DNA from: an uncultured Oscillospiraceae bacterium
GTDB lineage: Bacteria; Bacillota; Clostridia; Oscillospirales; Oscillospiraceae
Direction: 5' to 3'
Assembly: GCA_934645175.1 (NCBI GenBank)
Contig: CAKUDE010000010.1
Location: forward strand, 1-63,117
Length of the DNA stretch: 63,117 bases
In this document: positions 54,855 to 63,117 of the stretch, piece after piece
How the letters are laid out: each line of letters opens with the position of its first letter
Numbering within the stretch: the first letter of the stretch is position 1
Notes under the pieces: model-generated
The model's database searches: none
What the model saw: only the letters and a program-made list of their open reading frames with translations
What the model was told of the DNA's origin: nothing
Translations under genes and position numbers: made by a program

Positions 54855-56147
54855 ATGGTAAAAGTTGATATTTCCAATGTTTGGGGCAGCCTGTCGCTGC
54901 CGGAGCTGCTCGCCTGCGAACAGGAGGTCTTTCAGGCACATCGTCTGCTGGCGGAGGGAAAGGGCCCGGGAAGTGATTTTCTCGGTTGGCTGACGCTTCC
55001 TACCTATGAGGAAACGGACGAGCTGCGCCGTATTCGCAAGGCGGCGGAGCGCATTCGTTCGGACTCGGACGTTTTTGTAGTCGTCGGCATCGGTGGTTCC
55101 TACCTCGGCCCGCGCGCGGCCATTGAGCTGGTTAAGGGTCAAAATCACAACCTGGGTCAAAAGGACCCGCAGGTGTTCTTTGCCGGCAATAACCTCTCCA
55201 CCCGTGCGTGGAACGAGCTGTGCGAGCTGCTGGAGGGAAAGGACTTCTCCGTCAATATCATCTCCAAGTCCGGAACCACCACGGAGCCGGCCATTGCCAC
55301 ACGCGCACTGCGTTGGATGCTGGAGCGCAAATATGGGGCGGAGAAGGCAAAGAAGCGTATTTATGTGACCACTGACCCGAAGAAGGGAGCGCTGCGCCAG
55401 ATGGCGGAGGAGGAGGGCTATGAGACCTTCGTCATCCCGCCCAATGTCGGCGGGCGCTATAGTGTCCTGACCGCCGTCGGTCTGCTGCCGATGGCCGTTG
55501 CGGGAATTGAACCGCTTGATGTTATGCTCGGTGCTGCTCGTATCCGTAAGGAGCTGGACATCCGTTCGTTTGAAAATCCCGCATGGCAGTATGCTGCCGT
55601 GCGCAATCTTCTTTACCGCAAGGGCAAGAAGATTGAAATGCTGTGCAGCTACGAGCCGAGCTTCCGCTATTTTGCGGGCTGGTGGCAGCAGCTTTTCGGC
55701 GAAAGCGAAGGCAAGGACGGCAAGGGCATTTTCCCGGCGACGGCGGAGTTCACCGCCGATCTGCATTCTCTCGGACAGATGATTCAGCAGGGCGAGCGGT
55801 CGCTCTTTGAGACCGTGGTGCGCTTTGCGCCGCCGCGCCGCCCGGTGACGATCCAGGCGGATTGGAAAAACCTCGACGGTCTGAATTACCTTGAGGGAAA
55901 ATCGCTCGACTTCGTGGAGGAGCAGGCTTTCCAGGGAACGCTCAGCGCCCATGTGGACGGCGGCGTACCGGTGATCGTGCTCCAGACCGACGAGATTGAC
56001 GCCGATACAATCGGCGAGCTGTTCTATTTCTTTGAGCTGTCCTGCGGCATCTCAGCCTATATGCTTGGCGTCAATCCCTTCGACCAGCCCGGAGTGGAGT
56101 TCTATAAGAAGAATATGTTCCATCTTCTCGGCAAGCCCGGTTATTGA
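54855..56147 (+). CDS. pgi: Glucose-6-phosphate isomerase
   Basis: 430 residues, the shorter Firmicutes form. GIGGSYLGPRAA and SKSGTTTEPA bind phosphate; GVNPFDQPGVEFYK is the C-terminal family signature. Interconverts glucose 6-phosphate and fructose 6-phosphate. Divergent from the ROK kinase, giving a small hexose-entry locus. A GAGGG lies before the ATG. Confidence 0.97.
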   Translation: MVKVDISNVWGSLSLPELLACEQEVFQAHRLLAEGKGPGSDFLGWLTLPTYEETDELRRIRKAAERIRSDSDVFVVVGIGGSYLGPRAAIELVKGQNHNLGQKDPQVFFAGNNLSTRAWNELCELLEGKDFSVNIISKSGTTTEPAIATRALRWMLERKYGAEKAKKRIYVTTDPKKGALRQMAEEEGYETFVIPPNVGGRYSVLTAVGLLPMAVAGIEPLDVMLGAARIRKELDIRSFENPAWQYAAVRNLLYRKGKKIEMLCSYEPSFRYFAGWWQQLFGESEGKDGKGIFPATAEFTADLHSLGQMIQQGERSLFETVVRFAPPRRPVTIQADWKNLDGLNYLEGKSLDFVEEQAFQGTLSAHVDGGVPVIVLQTDEIDADTIGELFYFFELSCGISAYMLGVNPFDQPGVEFYKKNMFHLLGKPGY

Positions 56148-56173
56148 AATTCCTGTGAATTTTGCGGTCGCGG

Positions 56174-56202
56174 TTGCATTTACACGGAATCCGTGCTACA
56201 AT
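56174..56202 (+). promoter_or_regulatory. Promoter of the small P-loop gene
   Basis: TTGCAT at 56174-56179, 17-base spacer, TACAAT at 56197-56202. Confidence 0.8.
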
Positions 56203-56239
56203 GAAGCAAATATCCCCATATTGAAGGAGGAATCCCCCT

Positions 56240-56653
56240 ATGGTTAAGCTTATTCTGGGGCTGAAGGGCTCCGGCAAGACAAAGCAGCTCGTTGCCGACA
56301 TCAACGAGTCCGTACAAAGTGAATCCGGCAGCATGGTCTGCATTGAAACCGGCGCCAAGCTGCGCTATGACGTTGACCGCCGTGTGCGCCTGATCGACTA
56401 CCGCGACTATCGGATCGGCTGCCTTGATGCGCTCAAGGGCTTTATCAGCGGTTTGCACGCAGGTAATTTTGATATCAGCCATATTTTCATTGACAGCTTC
56501 TATAAGCTCATCGATAATGGTTCCGTCTCCGACATTGAGGACTTCCTTGTCTGGTGCGAGAAATTCGGAGAATCGAACGGCATTTCCTTTACCGTTGCCG
56601 TGTCCGAGGATCCCGCCAATGCGACCATGACGATCCAGAGCTTTATGAAATAA
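56240..56653 (+). CDS. Small P-loop ATPase-like protein, conserved in Clostridia
   Basis: 137 residues. Walker A GLKGSGKTK (7-15) and a Walker B-like HIFIDSFYK near 80-88; little else. I recall similar proteins widely in Clostridia, sometimes labelled PilT-like, but nothing supports a motility role. AAGGAGG is eight bases before the ATG. Single-gene unit with its own promoter and terminator. Confidence 0.85.
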   Translation: MVKLILGLKGSGKTKQLVADINESVQSESGSMVCIETGAKLRYDVDRRVRLIDYRDYRIGCLDALKGFISGLHAGNFDISHIFIDSFYKLIDNGSVSDIEDFLVWCEKFGESNGISFTVAVSEDPANATMTIQSFMK

Positions 56654-56658
56654 ATCTT

Positions 56659-56690
56659 GCTCCTGCGGCGGCGCCGCAGGAGCTTTTTTT
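56659..56690 (+). terminator. Terminator after the small P-loop gene
   Basis: GCTCCTGCGGC/GCCGCAGGAGC stem and seven T. The feoB stop codon lies in its tail on the other strand. Confidence 0.92.
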
Positions 56691-58515
56691 ACGACAGGAT
56701 AAGATTGACGAGCGTGCAGAGCAGGATGCCAGCCGCCGTCGGCAGTGCTATGGACAACAGTGCCCATTTCAAGCTTCGCGTTTCGCGGTGGACAGTCAGA
56801 ATCGTTGTTGTGCAGGGCCAGTGAAAGAGGAAAAATATCAGCATACACAGACACAGGCGCAGATTCCAGCCGTTTTGGGTGAGTATCTGCGCCATTTGCG
56901 CGCTGGAAGCGTTGCCGTAGACGCTACCGGCCGTCAGGATCATCATCAGGAGAGGCAAAACAAGCTCATTTGCCGGGCTGGCCAGGAGAAAGGCCAGTAA
57001 GACCGCGCCGCTCAGACCCAGAAGGGCGGCGGGCGCCTGCAGCCACGAGGCGGCAAGCTGCAGAAGCGGCGTACCGTCGATGTGAACGTTTGCCAGCAGC
57101 CAGATCACCAGCCCGGCCGGTGCGGCGACCAGCGCGGCGCGTCCGAGAATAAAGAGCGTCCGATCGCATAGTGAGCTGAGAATCAGTCGCCCGATACGGG
57201 GTCTTCGATAGGGCGGCAGCTCCAAAACAAAGCTGGAGGGCTCTCCGCGCAGCAGCGTCCGGCTCAGAAGACGTGACGAAAGCAGCGTCACGCCAACACC
57301 AAGGAGAATACACAACGTCAGGATCAGAGCGCCCAACAGAGCATCGGTTCTCCCGAACAGCATGGAGATCAGAAAAATCAATCCCGGGAAGCGTCCGTTG
57401 CAGGGCACAAGCGCGTTTGTCACGATGGCGATCAGCCGTTCGCGGCGCGAGTCGATGATTCGGCAGCCGGTTACTCCGACGGCATTGCAGCCGAAGCCCA
57501 TGCAAAGCGTCAGCGACTGCTTTCCGCAGGCTCCTGCACGGTGGAACGGCTCGTCAAGCAGAAATGCGATGCGCGGCAGATAGCCCAGCTCCTCCAGAAG
57601 CGTAAAGAGAGGGAAGAAGATTGCCATCGGCGGCAGCATAACGGAGATTACGCGGGCGACCGTGGCATAAATACCGTCGCACAGGGCGGCGGCGATGACG
57701 GAGGGGAGGGCGGCGTCCAGCGCTTTGCGTAAAAGGATGCCGAGTCGGTCAAAGCCGGATTGCAGCAGCTCCGATGGCAGATTTGCCCCGCGAATTGTCA
57801 GCCAGAACACGACGAACAGCAGTCCCAGCATTGCCAGACGTCCCCAGACAGGATGCAGCAGCACGCGGTCGAGGCGTTCGGTGCGCCGGTCGGAACGCAC
57901 ACCCTGCGTAATTTGCGAGGCAAGCGATTCCGCGCGGCGGACGAAAAGACGGGCGATTTCGTCGGATTGCGTTTGCGTTTGCCCCCGCAGCCCACAGCCG
58001 AGGCACTTTGCGTCCAGCGGAGCAAAGCCCTCCGTAACGTCAACGATCGTTTGCCGCAGCCGTTCCAGTCCCTCGCCGCGCCGCGCGGAGGTCGCTACGA
58101 CCGGGATACCGAGAAGCTTTGATAAAAGCTGCGTATCCGGGTGCAGACCGGCCGTCTTTGCTTCGTCCATCAGATTAATGCAAACGACCACACGTTCGGT
58201 CAGCTCCAGAATCTGCAGGGCAAGGATCAGGCTGCGCTCCAGACACGTCGCATCGCAGACGACAACCGTGCAGGCGGCTTCGCCGCTGCGCAGAAATTCC
58301 TCCGCGACGGCCTCCTCCGGCGAACGGCTGACAAGCGAATAGGCACCGGGCAGGTCGACGAGCCGTAATTCTCTGCCGCCGCTTATACAACGGCCCTCCG
58401 CCAGCGCTACGGTCTTGCCGGGCCAGTTTCCGGTGTGCTGATGCCCGCCGGTCAGAGCGTTAAAAATGGTGCTTTTGCCCACATTCGGGTTGCCCGCAAG
58501 GGCGACGGTCGTCAT
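56689..58515 (-). CDS. feoB: Ferrous iron transporter FeoB
   Basis: 608 residues. Cytosolic G domain: GNPNVGKST (8-16), GNWPGKT, DLPGAYSL and NLMDEA; then a helical GDI part and about eight to ten membrane segments with Gate regions (MGFGCNAVGVTGCR, VPCNGRFPGL). Shorter than the roughly 770 residues of E. coli FeoB, like other clostridial forms with the GFGCNAVG core. Imports Fe(II). FeoA overlaps it by four bases. Confidence 0.95.
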   Translation of the reverse strand: MTTVALAGNPNVGKSTIFNALTGGHQHTGNWPGKTVALAEGRCISGGRELRLVDLPGAYSLVSRSPEEAVAEEFLRSGEAACTVVVCDATCLERSLILALQILELTERVVVCINLMDEAKTAGLHPDTQLLSKLLGIPVVATSARRGEGLERLRQTIVDVTEGFAPLDAKCLGCGLRGQTQTQSDEIARLFVRRAESLASQITQGVRSDRRTERLDRVLLHPVWGRLAMLGLLFVVFWLTIRGANLPSELLQSGFDRLGILLRKALDAALPSVIAAALCDGIYATVARVISVMLPPMAIFFPLFTLLEELGYLPRIAFLLDEPFHRAGACGKQSLTLCMGFGCNAVGVTGCRIIDSRRERLIAIVTNALVPCNGRFPGLIFLISMLFGRTDALLGALILTLCILLGVGVTLLSSRLLSRTLLRGEPSSFVLELPPYRRPRIGRLILSSLCDRTLFILGRAALVAAPAGLVIWLLANVHIDGTPLLQLAASWLQAPAALLGLSGAVLLAFLLASPANELVLPLLMMILTAGSVYGNASSAQMAQILTQNGWNLRLCLCMLIFFLFHWPCTTTILTVHRETRSLKWALLSIALPTAAGILLCTLVNLILS

Positions 58516-58748
58516 GACGGATCCGCCTCCGCGCGGAGCGAGGCAGCATCCTTACGGCGCAGTGCCAGAAGCGTGCCGCGCACGCGGTATAGGATCGGAC
58601 TTCCCGATGGGCCGACGCGCAGACATTCGACCGGTGTTCCTTCAATCAGGCCGAAATCCAAAAACCGGCGGCGCATCGCTCCCTGTGCGCCCAGTGCGGT
58701 GATAATACCGCGTCCTCCCACCCCAAGCCGATCTAAAGTGATCTCCAT
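58512..58748 (-). CDS. feoA: Ferrous iron transport protein FeoA
   Basis: 78 residues, SH3-like domain: GRGIITALGAQGAMRRRFLDFGLIEGTPVE is the family core. Accessory to FeoB. GGGAGG lies before the ATG. No recognisable Fur or DtxR box was found upstream. Confidence 0.93.
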   Translation of the reverse strand: MEITLDRLGVGGRGIITALGAQGAMRRRFLDFGLIEGTPVECLRVGPSGSPILYRVRGTLLALRRKDAASLRAEADPS

Positions 58749-58802
58749 AAGCAGCCTCCCGTTGCATAAAACTTTGATACAGTCTATACCCTGCGAGGGG
58801 AA

Positions 58803-58838
58803 ATGGTGCACATCTGCCGCGGCCGCGGCATAGACCAT
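58803..58838. promoter_or_regulatory. GC-rich palindrome between divergent feoA and an ATPase gene
   Basis: A perfect 16-base palindrome TGCCGCGGCCGCGGCA at 58815-58830, flanked by ATGGT and ACCAT as a wider imperfect inverted repeat. It sits 55-110 bases upstream of feoA and 20-55 bases before the plus-strand gene, where an operator or a transcript hairpin would act on both. Confidence 0.45.
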
Positions 58839-58857
58839 AGCGAAGGAGGTCTTGCCA

Positions 58858-59916
58858 ATGCTTGTATCATATTTTTTCGGCGCCTGTGCGCCGGAGGGGT
58901 TTTGCTCCTATGCGCGGGAGCTTTTTGGGCGCGGCGACCGTGTGCTTGTCATCAAGGGCGGGCCGGGCTGCGGAAAATCCACATTTATGCGCGCCGTTGC
59001 GCAGGAGGCGAAGCGACGCGGACTGGACGCAGAGACGATCCTCTGCTCGTCCGATCCGGATTCTCTCGATGGTGTCCGTGTCCCGGCACTGGGACTTTCC
59101 ATCGCCGACGGCACCTCGCCACACGTCCTGGAACCGGAGCTTTGCGGCGGCTCTGAAAATTATGTAAACTTTGGAACCTTTTACGACACCGAGGCAATGC
59201 GGGGAACGGAGGAGGAGATCCGTACCGTGCAGCGGGAGAACGCCGCTTGCTACCGCCATGTTACCGCCTGCCTTTCCGCTGCCGACCGTCTGGGCGACAG
59301 CGTCCGTGCGCTGACGGACGAACTGTCCGCCGTAAGGGAGCTTGACGAGCTGGCGCAGTGCCTGAGCCGCTCTGTGCTTCGTCCGGTGGGGCAGACGGGG
59401 GATGTGCGCCGCTGCTTCCTCGCTGCGGCCACGCCGAAGGGCGTAACGGTTTGCGCGCAGACGCCGCCCGCGCTCTGCGGGCGAGTCTATGTGCTGCATG
59501 ACGAATACGGGCTCGCGCCGCATATTTTGCAGACGCTCCGTGACCGCGCCGTTGCGCTGGGGCATACCTGCCTCGCCGGTTATACACCGCTGCAGGCCAA
59601 GGGCGCGCCCGCTTATCTGCTGCTGCCGCAGGCGGATACGGCGTTTGTCAGTGAATCGTCCCTGTTCGGCTATGACGGTCCCTGCTTCTGCCGCATTGAT
59701 CTGGATTCGACGGTGCATCCCCGACTCCGGCAGGAGCTGGAATACTGTGTGCAGACGCGTGCGTCGCTGCTGGAACGTGCGGCGGAGCATATGAGGCACG
59801 CCAAATCGCTGCATGACCGCATCGAACGGCTGTGCAGTCCGTTTGTAGACTTTGCTGGGATCGATGCGCTGACGAAAAAGACGCTTGCGTATTTGTTCGA
59901 AGAAAAAAAGTCATAA
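58858..59916 (+). CDS. P-loop ATPase (PRK06851-like conserved clostridial protein)
   Basis: 352 residues. Walker A KGGPGCGKST near 34-43, then CSSDPDSLDGV and a conserved DGTSPHVLEP segment. Resembles conserved Firmicutes ATPases of the PRK06851 type, which have no settled function; those usually have a second P-loop half, and I see no second Walker A here. AAGGAGG lies eight bases before the ATG, which favours it over the TTG at 58852. Divergent from feoAB. Confidence 0.78.
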   Translation: MLVSYFFGACAPEGFCSYARELFGRGDRVLVIKGGPGCGKSTFMRAVAQEAKRRGLDAETILCSSDPDSLDGVRVPALGLSIADGTSPHVLEPELCGGSENYVNFGTFYDTEAMRGTEEEIRTVQRENAACYRHVTACLSAADRLGDSVRALTDELSAVRELDELAQCLSRSVLRPVGQTGDVRRCFLAAATPKGVTVCAQTPPALCGRVYVLHDEYGLAPHILQTLRDRAVALGHTCLAGYTPLQAKGAPAYLLLPQADTAFVSESSLFGYDGPCFCRIDLDSTVHPRLRQELEYCVQTRASLLERAAEHMRHAKSLHDRIERLCSPFVDFAGIDALTKKTLAYLFEEKKS

Positions 59917-59940
59917 CCACCGGTATGACCGGTGGTTATG
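59912..59940. terminator. Symmetric hairpin between convergent ATPase and upp genes
   Basis: CATAACCACCGG-TATG.-CCGGTGGTTATG perfect stem covering the ATPase stop codon. No T-run on either side. Confidence 0.55.
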
Positions 59941-59956
59941 ACTCACAAAGCGGGGC

Positions 59957-60589
59957 TTATTTTGTTCCGAAAATACGGTCGCCTGCGTCGCCCAAACCGG
60001 GAACGATGTAGGCGTGATCGTTCAGCTTTTCATCGATATTGGCAACGTAGATGTCCACGTCGGGATGAGCGTCGCGTACTGCCTTCACGCCCTCCGGCGC
60101 AGCGATGATGTCCATCAGCGTAATATACTTGCAGCCGTATTCCTTTTTCAGAATATCGATGGCCGCAACGGCGCTGCCGCCGGTGGCGAGCATCGGATCG
60201 ACAATGAACACCTGACGCTCGGAGATATCGGGCGGCATCTTGCAGTAATACTGCACCGGCTCATGCGTTTGCGGGTCGCGGTACAGGCCGATGTGGCCGA
60301 CCTTTGCCGAGGGGATGAGAGAAATCATGGAATCGACCATGCCCAGACCGGCGCGGAGGATCGGCACGATGGCGAGCTTCTTGCCTGCAAGCACGCGAAC
60401 CTTCGCCATGGCCACGGGAGTTTCGATCTCGACTTCCTCGGTCGGCAGATTGCGGGTGGCTTCATAGCACATCAGGGCGGCGATTTCACCGACGATTTCA
60501 CGGAATTCCTTGACGCCGGTGTTCTTATCGCGAAGGACGGCGAGCTTATGCTGTAACAGCGGATGATCTAAGACTTGTACCTTACCCAT
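59957..60589 (-). CDS. upp: Uracil phosphoribosyltransferase
   Basis: 210 residues. PRPP-binding motif [11 protein letters not shown] and the uracil-site end [13 protein letters not shown]. Salvages uracil to UMP. AAAGGAG precedes the ATG, and the start lies eight bases inside the end of tsaB, so it is coupled to the tsaEB genes although unrelated in function. Confidence 0.97.
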   Translation of the reverse strand: MGKVQVLDHPLLQHKLAVLRDKNTGVKEFREIVGEIAALMCYEATRNLPTEEVEIETPVAMAKVRVLAGKKLAIVPILRAGLGMVDSMISLIPSAKVGHIGLYRDPQTHEPVQYYCKMPPDISERQVFIVDPMLATGGSAVAAIDILKKEYGCKYITLMDIIAAPEGVKAVRDAHPDVDIYVANIDEKLNDHAYIVPGLGDAGDRIFGTK

Positions 60590-61304
60590 TTGGACACTCC
60601 TTTGCATTTTGCAGCCGCTCGGCACGCTCGCGCTCCGCCTGCGACAGACGCAGGTAGTTTGGTACCAACGTGGCGCCGTCCGCCGGTTCTCCGGCGAGCA
60701 GACGCGGCCACGCCGCCAGCGCGACGCCCGAGGCGCGCTGCATTCTCTGATGCTCCGGCGCAAGGATGCAGCCGGGCTGTGACTTACCGAAGGTATTATA
60801 GCACAGATACGCGCCGTCTCCAACCATTATTTTCGGTTTTTCGATTTTTTTCGTGACCGACTCCCAGTCCTCCAGCGAAAGCGCGGCATCTTCGCTCAGG
60901 CGGCGCAGCGTACCGCCCGCATATTCAAAGGCGGCGCAGTAGACCTGCGCGCGCCGCGCGTCCATCGCACAGAGGATTGCGCCGTCAAAGCAGGCGCCCT
61001 GCCAAGCCATCGCTTCCAGCGTGGAGACGCCGAGGCAGGGAAGCTCACGGGCCCATGCGAAGCCCTTCGCGGCGGACACGCCGATGCGAACGCCGGTGAA
61101 GCTGCCCGGTCCCGCGGCGCAGGCGACGGCGTCAATGTCGGAAACACTCAGGCCGCAGCCGTGCAGCAGCCCCTGCGCCTGCTTGAGCAGTGTCACCGAA
61201 TGGGTCAGGCCGCAGTTGAGATAGCTCTCGCCAAGCAGAAGTCCGTCCTGCAAAACGGCGACGGAGGCGGCTTTTGCCGAGCTTTCAAAGGCTAAAATCC
61301 GCAA
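60582..61304 (-). CDS. tsaB: tRNA threonylcarbamoyladenosine biosynthesis protein TsaB
   Basis: 240 residues, ASKHA-fold paralogue of Tsa[29 protein letters not shown] and STLEAMAW. Scaffold of the TsaBDE complex making t6A37 in ANN-decoding tRNAs. It overlaps tsaE by 20 bases. TsaD and RimI, which often follow, are absent from the window. Confidence 0.95.
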   Translation of the reverse strand: MRILAFESSAKAASVAVLQDGLLLGESYLNCGLTHSVTLLKQAQGLLHGCGLSVSDIDAVACAAGPGSFTGVRIGVSAAKGFAWARELPCLGVSTLEAMAWQGACFDGAILCAMDARRAQVYCAAFEYAGGTLRRLSEDAALSLEDWESVTKKIEKPKIMVGDGAYLCYNTFGKSQPGCILAPEHQRMQRASGVALAAWPRLLAGEPADGATLVPNYLRLSQAERERAERLQNAKECPNG

Positions 61305-61722
61305 GTTTCGGTCCTCCTTCTATGGTAATACGGCGCGTGTCGCAGCCCAGAGGGGTGATTGTGACGACAACGGCGCCTGCCATGGCCTCCGGGACGTTTT
61401 CGCTCCACTCGACGGCGCAGACGCCGCCGCGTGCAAGATAGTCCTCCCAGCCGATGTCAAACAGTTCGTCGGCGGTACCGAGACGATACATATCGAAATG
61501 AAACAACGGCACTCTGCCGTCGGGGTATTCGTTGACAACGGTGTAGGTCGGGCTGGTCACACGCATTTTGCTGCCCAGTCCGCGGGCAAGTCCACGCGTA
61601 AAGGCGGTTTTGCCTGCACCGAGCGCGCCGCGGTAGGCGATCACTTCGCCGCCGCGCAGCTTCGCGCCGAGCGCTTCGCCGATGGCTTCCGTCTGTTCCG
61701 GAGAATTGGTCAGAAATTCCAT
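61285..61722 (-). CDS. tsaE: tRNA threonylcarbamoyladenosine biosynthesis ATPase TsaE
   Basis: 145 residues. Walker A RGALGAGKTAF (32-39 core), TSPTYTVVNEY, FHFDMYRL and VEWSENVPE are the YjeE/TsaE motifs. ATPase that regulates the TsaB-TsaD complex. First gene of the tsaE-tsaB-upp unit. Confidence 0.96.
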   Translation of the reverse strand: MEFLTNSPEQTEAIGEALGAKLRGGEVIAYRGALGAGKTAFTRGLARGLGSKMRVTSPTYTVVNEYPDGRVPLFHFDMYRLGTADELFDIGWEDYLARGGVCAVEWSENVPEAMAGAVVVTITPLGCDTRRITIEGGPKLADFSL

Positions 61723-61743
61723 TGTGTCACATCCTTTTATCCT

Positions 61744-61772
61744 ATTGTAGCACGCTGCGGCGGATTTTGCAA
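61744..61772 (-). promoter_or_regulatory. Promoter of tsaE-tsaB-upp
   Basis: Minus strand: TACAAT at 61744-61749, 17-base spacer, TTGCAA at 61767-61772. It lies back to back with the SEDS promoter. Confidence 0.82.
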
Positions 61773-61788
61773 AACTTTCTTTTGGGTG

Positions 61789-61817
61789 TTTACACGCGCC
61801 CCGGAGAATGATATACT
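61789..61817 (+). promoter_or_regulatory. Promoter of the SEDS gene
   Basis: TTTACA at 61789-61794, 17-base spacer, TATACT at 61812-61817. Confidence 0.82.
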
Positions 61818-61849
61818 ATTTACCGGCACTCGGCGAAGGAGGTGGCGGT

Positions 61850-63001
61850 ATGAGACAGTGGAAAACGCGAGTGGCGGATGTGTTCCGCAAGGGCGATATG
61901 GTGCTTCTGGCGCTGTCGGTTGCGTCATCGCTGTTCGGAATTGTGATGATTGTTACCGCCTCGGCCTATACGGGCAATACGCGCTATCTGACCGTTCAGA
62001 CCGGCGCGCTGATTGCCGGCGTGCTGCTGTATCTGGTCATGACCGTGATTGATATTGATATTCTTGCCGGCTGGCGTACCGTGCTGTTTCTCTTTAATGC
62101 CGGATTGATTGCGCTTCTGCTTGTGTTCGGCGTGCAGGGAAATACCGGCAACCTGAGCTGGTTGGAGTTTCCTTTTTTACCGTTTAACATTCAGCCTGCT
62201 GAGGTCTGCAAGATCGGTTATATTATCATTCTGGCAAAGACCATGAGCATACACCGCAACCACGTTTCTTCCCTGCGCTGCGTCGGGCAGCTTGGCTTCC
62301 ATATGCTTTTTATGGTTGCCGAGATTATTCTGATTTCCCGCGATACCGGCGTTGCGCTGATCTTCATTTTCATTTTTCTCGTGATGTGCTATGTCGGCGG
62401 CGTCAATTTCTGGTGGTTTCTCGGCGGTGCGGGCGCCTTTGCCCTTGCTGCGCCGACACTGTGGCAGTATGTCATCCGCGAGGACCAGAAGAGACGCATC
62501 CTTGCCCTTTACGATCCGACCATCGACCCGACGGGGCTCAATGAGCTGTGGCAGACGAATCGCCAGCTTCAGGCGCTGCGAAACGGCGGCCTGTCGGGAC
62601 AGGGATTGTTTAACGGCACCATGACCCAAAACGGCTCTGTCCCCGCACAGCATACGGACGCCATTTTCTGCGCCATCGGAGAGCAGCTTGGCATGATCGG
62701 CTGTCTTGCGGTGCTGGTGCTGCTGTTGCTGGTGGTAGCACGGGTCGTCTATATCGGCATAAAGTCGCCGGATTACATGAACCGTATGATCTGCATGGGC
62801 ATTGCCGCAATGTTCCTGTTCCAGATTCTCATCAATGTGGGAATGTGTATCGGAGTGCTGCCGGTCATCGGTTTGGCGCTGCCGTTTTTCAGCTACGGCG
62901 GCAGCTCGCTTCTGACGACCTATCTGGCGCTGGGGATCGTTTCGGGCATTAAAATGCGGCCAAGCCGCGAGGCGACTTCCCGCTATATCCGTCCGTGGTG
63001 A
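61850..63001 (+). CDS. SEDS-family peptidoglycan glycosyltransferase (FtsW/RodA/SpoVE)
   Basis: 383 residues, about ten membrane segments. Family marks: FNIQPAEVCKIGYIIILA, SRDTGVALIF, and the C-terminal FFSYGGSSLLTTYLALGI. Polymerises lipid II together with a class B PBP. The sequence does not settle between RodA (elongation), FtsW (division) and SpoVE (spore cortex); the lone position without mur or mre genes leaves it open. GAAGGAGGTGG precedes the ATG. Confidence 0.92.
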   Translation: MRQWKTRVADVFRKGDMVLLALSVASSLFGIVMIVTASAYTGNTRYLTVQTGALIAGVLLYLVMTVIDIDILAGWRTVLFLFNAGLIALLLVFGVQGNTGNLSWLEFPFLPFNIQPAEVCKIGYIIILAKTMSIHRNHVSSLRCVGQLGFHMLFMVAEIILISRDTGVALIFIFIFLVMCYVGGVNFWWFLGGAGAFALAAPTLWQYVIREDQKRRILALYDPTIDPTGLNELWQTNRQLQALRNGGLSGQGLFNGTMTQNGSVPAQHTDAIFCAIGEQLGMIGCLAVLVLLLLVVARVVYIGIKSPDYMNRMICMGIAAMFLFQILINVGMCIGVLPVIGLALPFFSYGGSSLLTTYLALGIVSGIKMRPSREATSRYIRPW

Positions 63002-63080
63002 CAGGGAGACGAAAACCGAAAATGCCGGAGAGCCATGCTCTGAAGTAGTCAATAGTTAGTAGACACAAAATTTCTTAAGC

Positions 63081-63115
63081 CACCGGTTCTGTTCTGAACA
63101 GGACTGGTGGTTTTC
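63081..63115 (+). terminator. Terminator near the window end
   Basis: CCACCGGTTCTGTTC paired with GAACAGGACTGGTGG (two imperfect positions) and TTTT. It could end the SEDS transcript, about 80 bases after its stop. Confidence 0.75.
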
Positions 63116-63117
63116 CA

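Noticed and set aside
59912..63115. CCACCGG...CCGGTGG hairpins at 59912-59940 and 63081-63115 as a repeat family
   Set aside because: They share only the short CCACCGGT core; the rest differs, so common origin is not supported.

Overview
The window reads as chromosome of a GC-rich, anaerobic, low-GC-phylum-type Gram-positive (Clostridia, most likely an Oscillospiraceae/Ruminococcaceae-like gut commensal). The basis is gene content and order: HrcA/CIRCE heat-shock regulation, a recJ-rel-dtd-MBL-hemZ string, SpoVB-type flippase beside HU and RqcP, type III pantothenate kinase, FemABX protein, SLH-anchored wall enzyme, folate C1 enzymes, and two intergenic repeat families of a kind I associate with this group. 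This placement is inference; no rRNA, tRNA or ribosomal protein gene lies in the window. I see 63 protein genes that I can support, no CRISPR array, no prophage and no insertion sequence. Promoters are unusually easy to read: most are TTGACA-like/TATAAT-like with a 17-base spacer.

Layout. 1-895: repeat-filled gap ending in a promoter and a structured leader. 896-5672: formate-THF ligase, cyclohydrolase (FchA), FolD and a DUF1576 membrane protein, one operon. 5796-16133 (minus): recJ-rel-dtd-MBL-hemZ-mtaD-spoVB-like-HU-rqcP, nearly all overlapping or abutting. 16334-16744: membrane zinc-ribbon protein. 16801-20836 (minus): csoR-lepA-rnhA-lspA-rluD. 20957-25756: CIRCE-hrcA-grpE-dnaK-dnaJ. 25963-28169 (minus): gltX-tetR. 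28241-29159 (minus): three unrecognised small genes. 29231-30477: phosphodiesterase-coaX. 30618-34071: small membrane protein, lipase-like hydrolase, SLH/lysozyme wall protein. 34137-40811: truA-arsC-like-cca, guaD, femX, ychF, thioredoxin. 40865-45534: N-acetyltransferase; LysR regulator plus secreted serpin, divergent from a MATE pump. 45642-48261: pgsA with a small zinc-ribbon gene, divergent from a two-component system. 48321-53089: ymdB-yhaO-yhaN-tatD nuclease cluster. 53086-56653: ung, ROK glucokinase, pgi, small P-loop protein. 56689-58748: feoAB. 58858-63001: P-loop ATPase, tsaE-tsaB-upp, SEDS (FtsW/RodA/SpoVE) protein.

How the parts work together. The first operon interconverts formate and the THF-bound one-carbon units; FolD has lost two residues needed for its cyclohydrolase activity while a dedicated cyclohydrolase lies next to it, so labour looks divided. 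Housekeeping operons cover stringent response and tRNA quality control, heat shock, tRNA modification and charging, and wall synthesis. The surface/secreted set (SLH lysozyme, serpin lipoprotein, FemX, SEDS) is the most lineage-specific part. The most novel-looking items are the structured fhs leader RNA, the folate module, the SLH protein with a decayed lysozyme copy, the serpin-LysR pair, the membrane-hairpin YhaN, the His-rich CsoR and the three-gene small-protein operon at 28241-29159.
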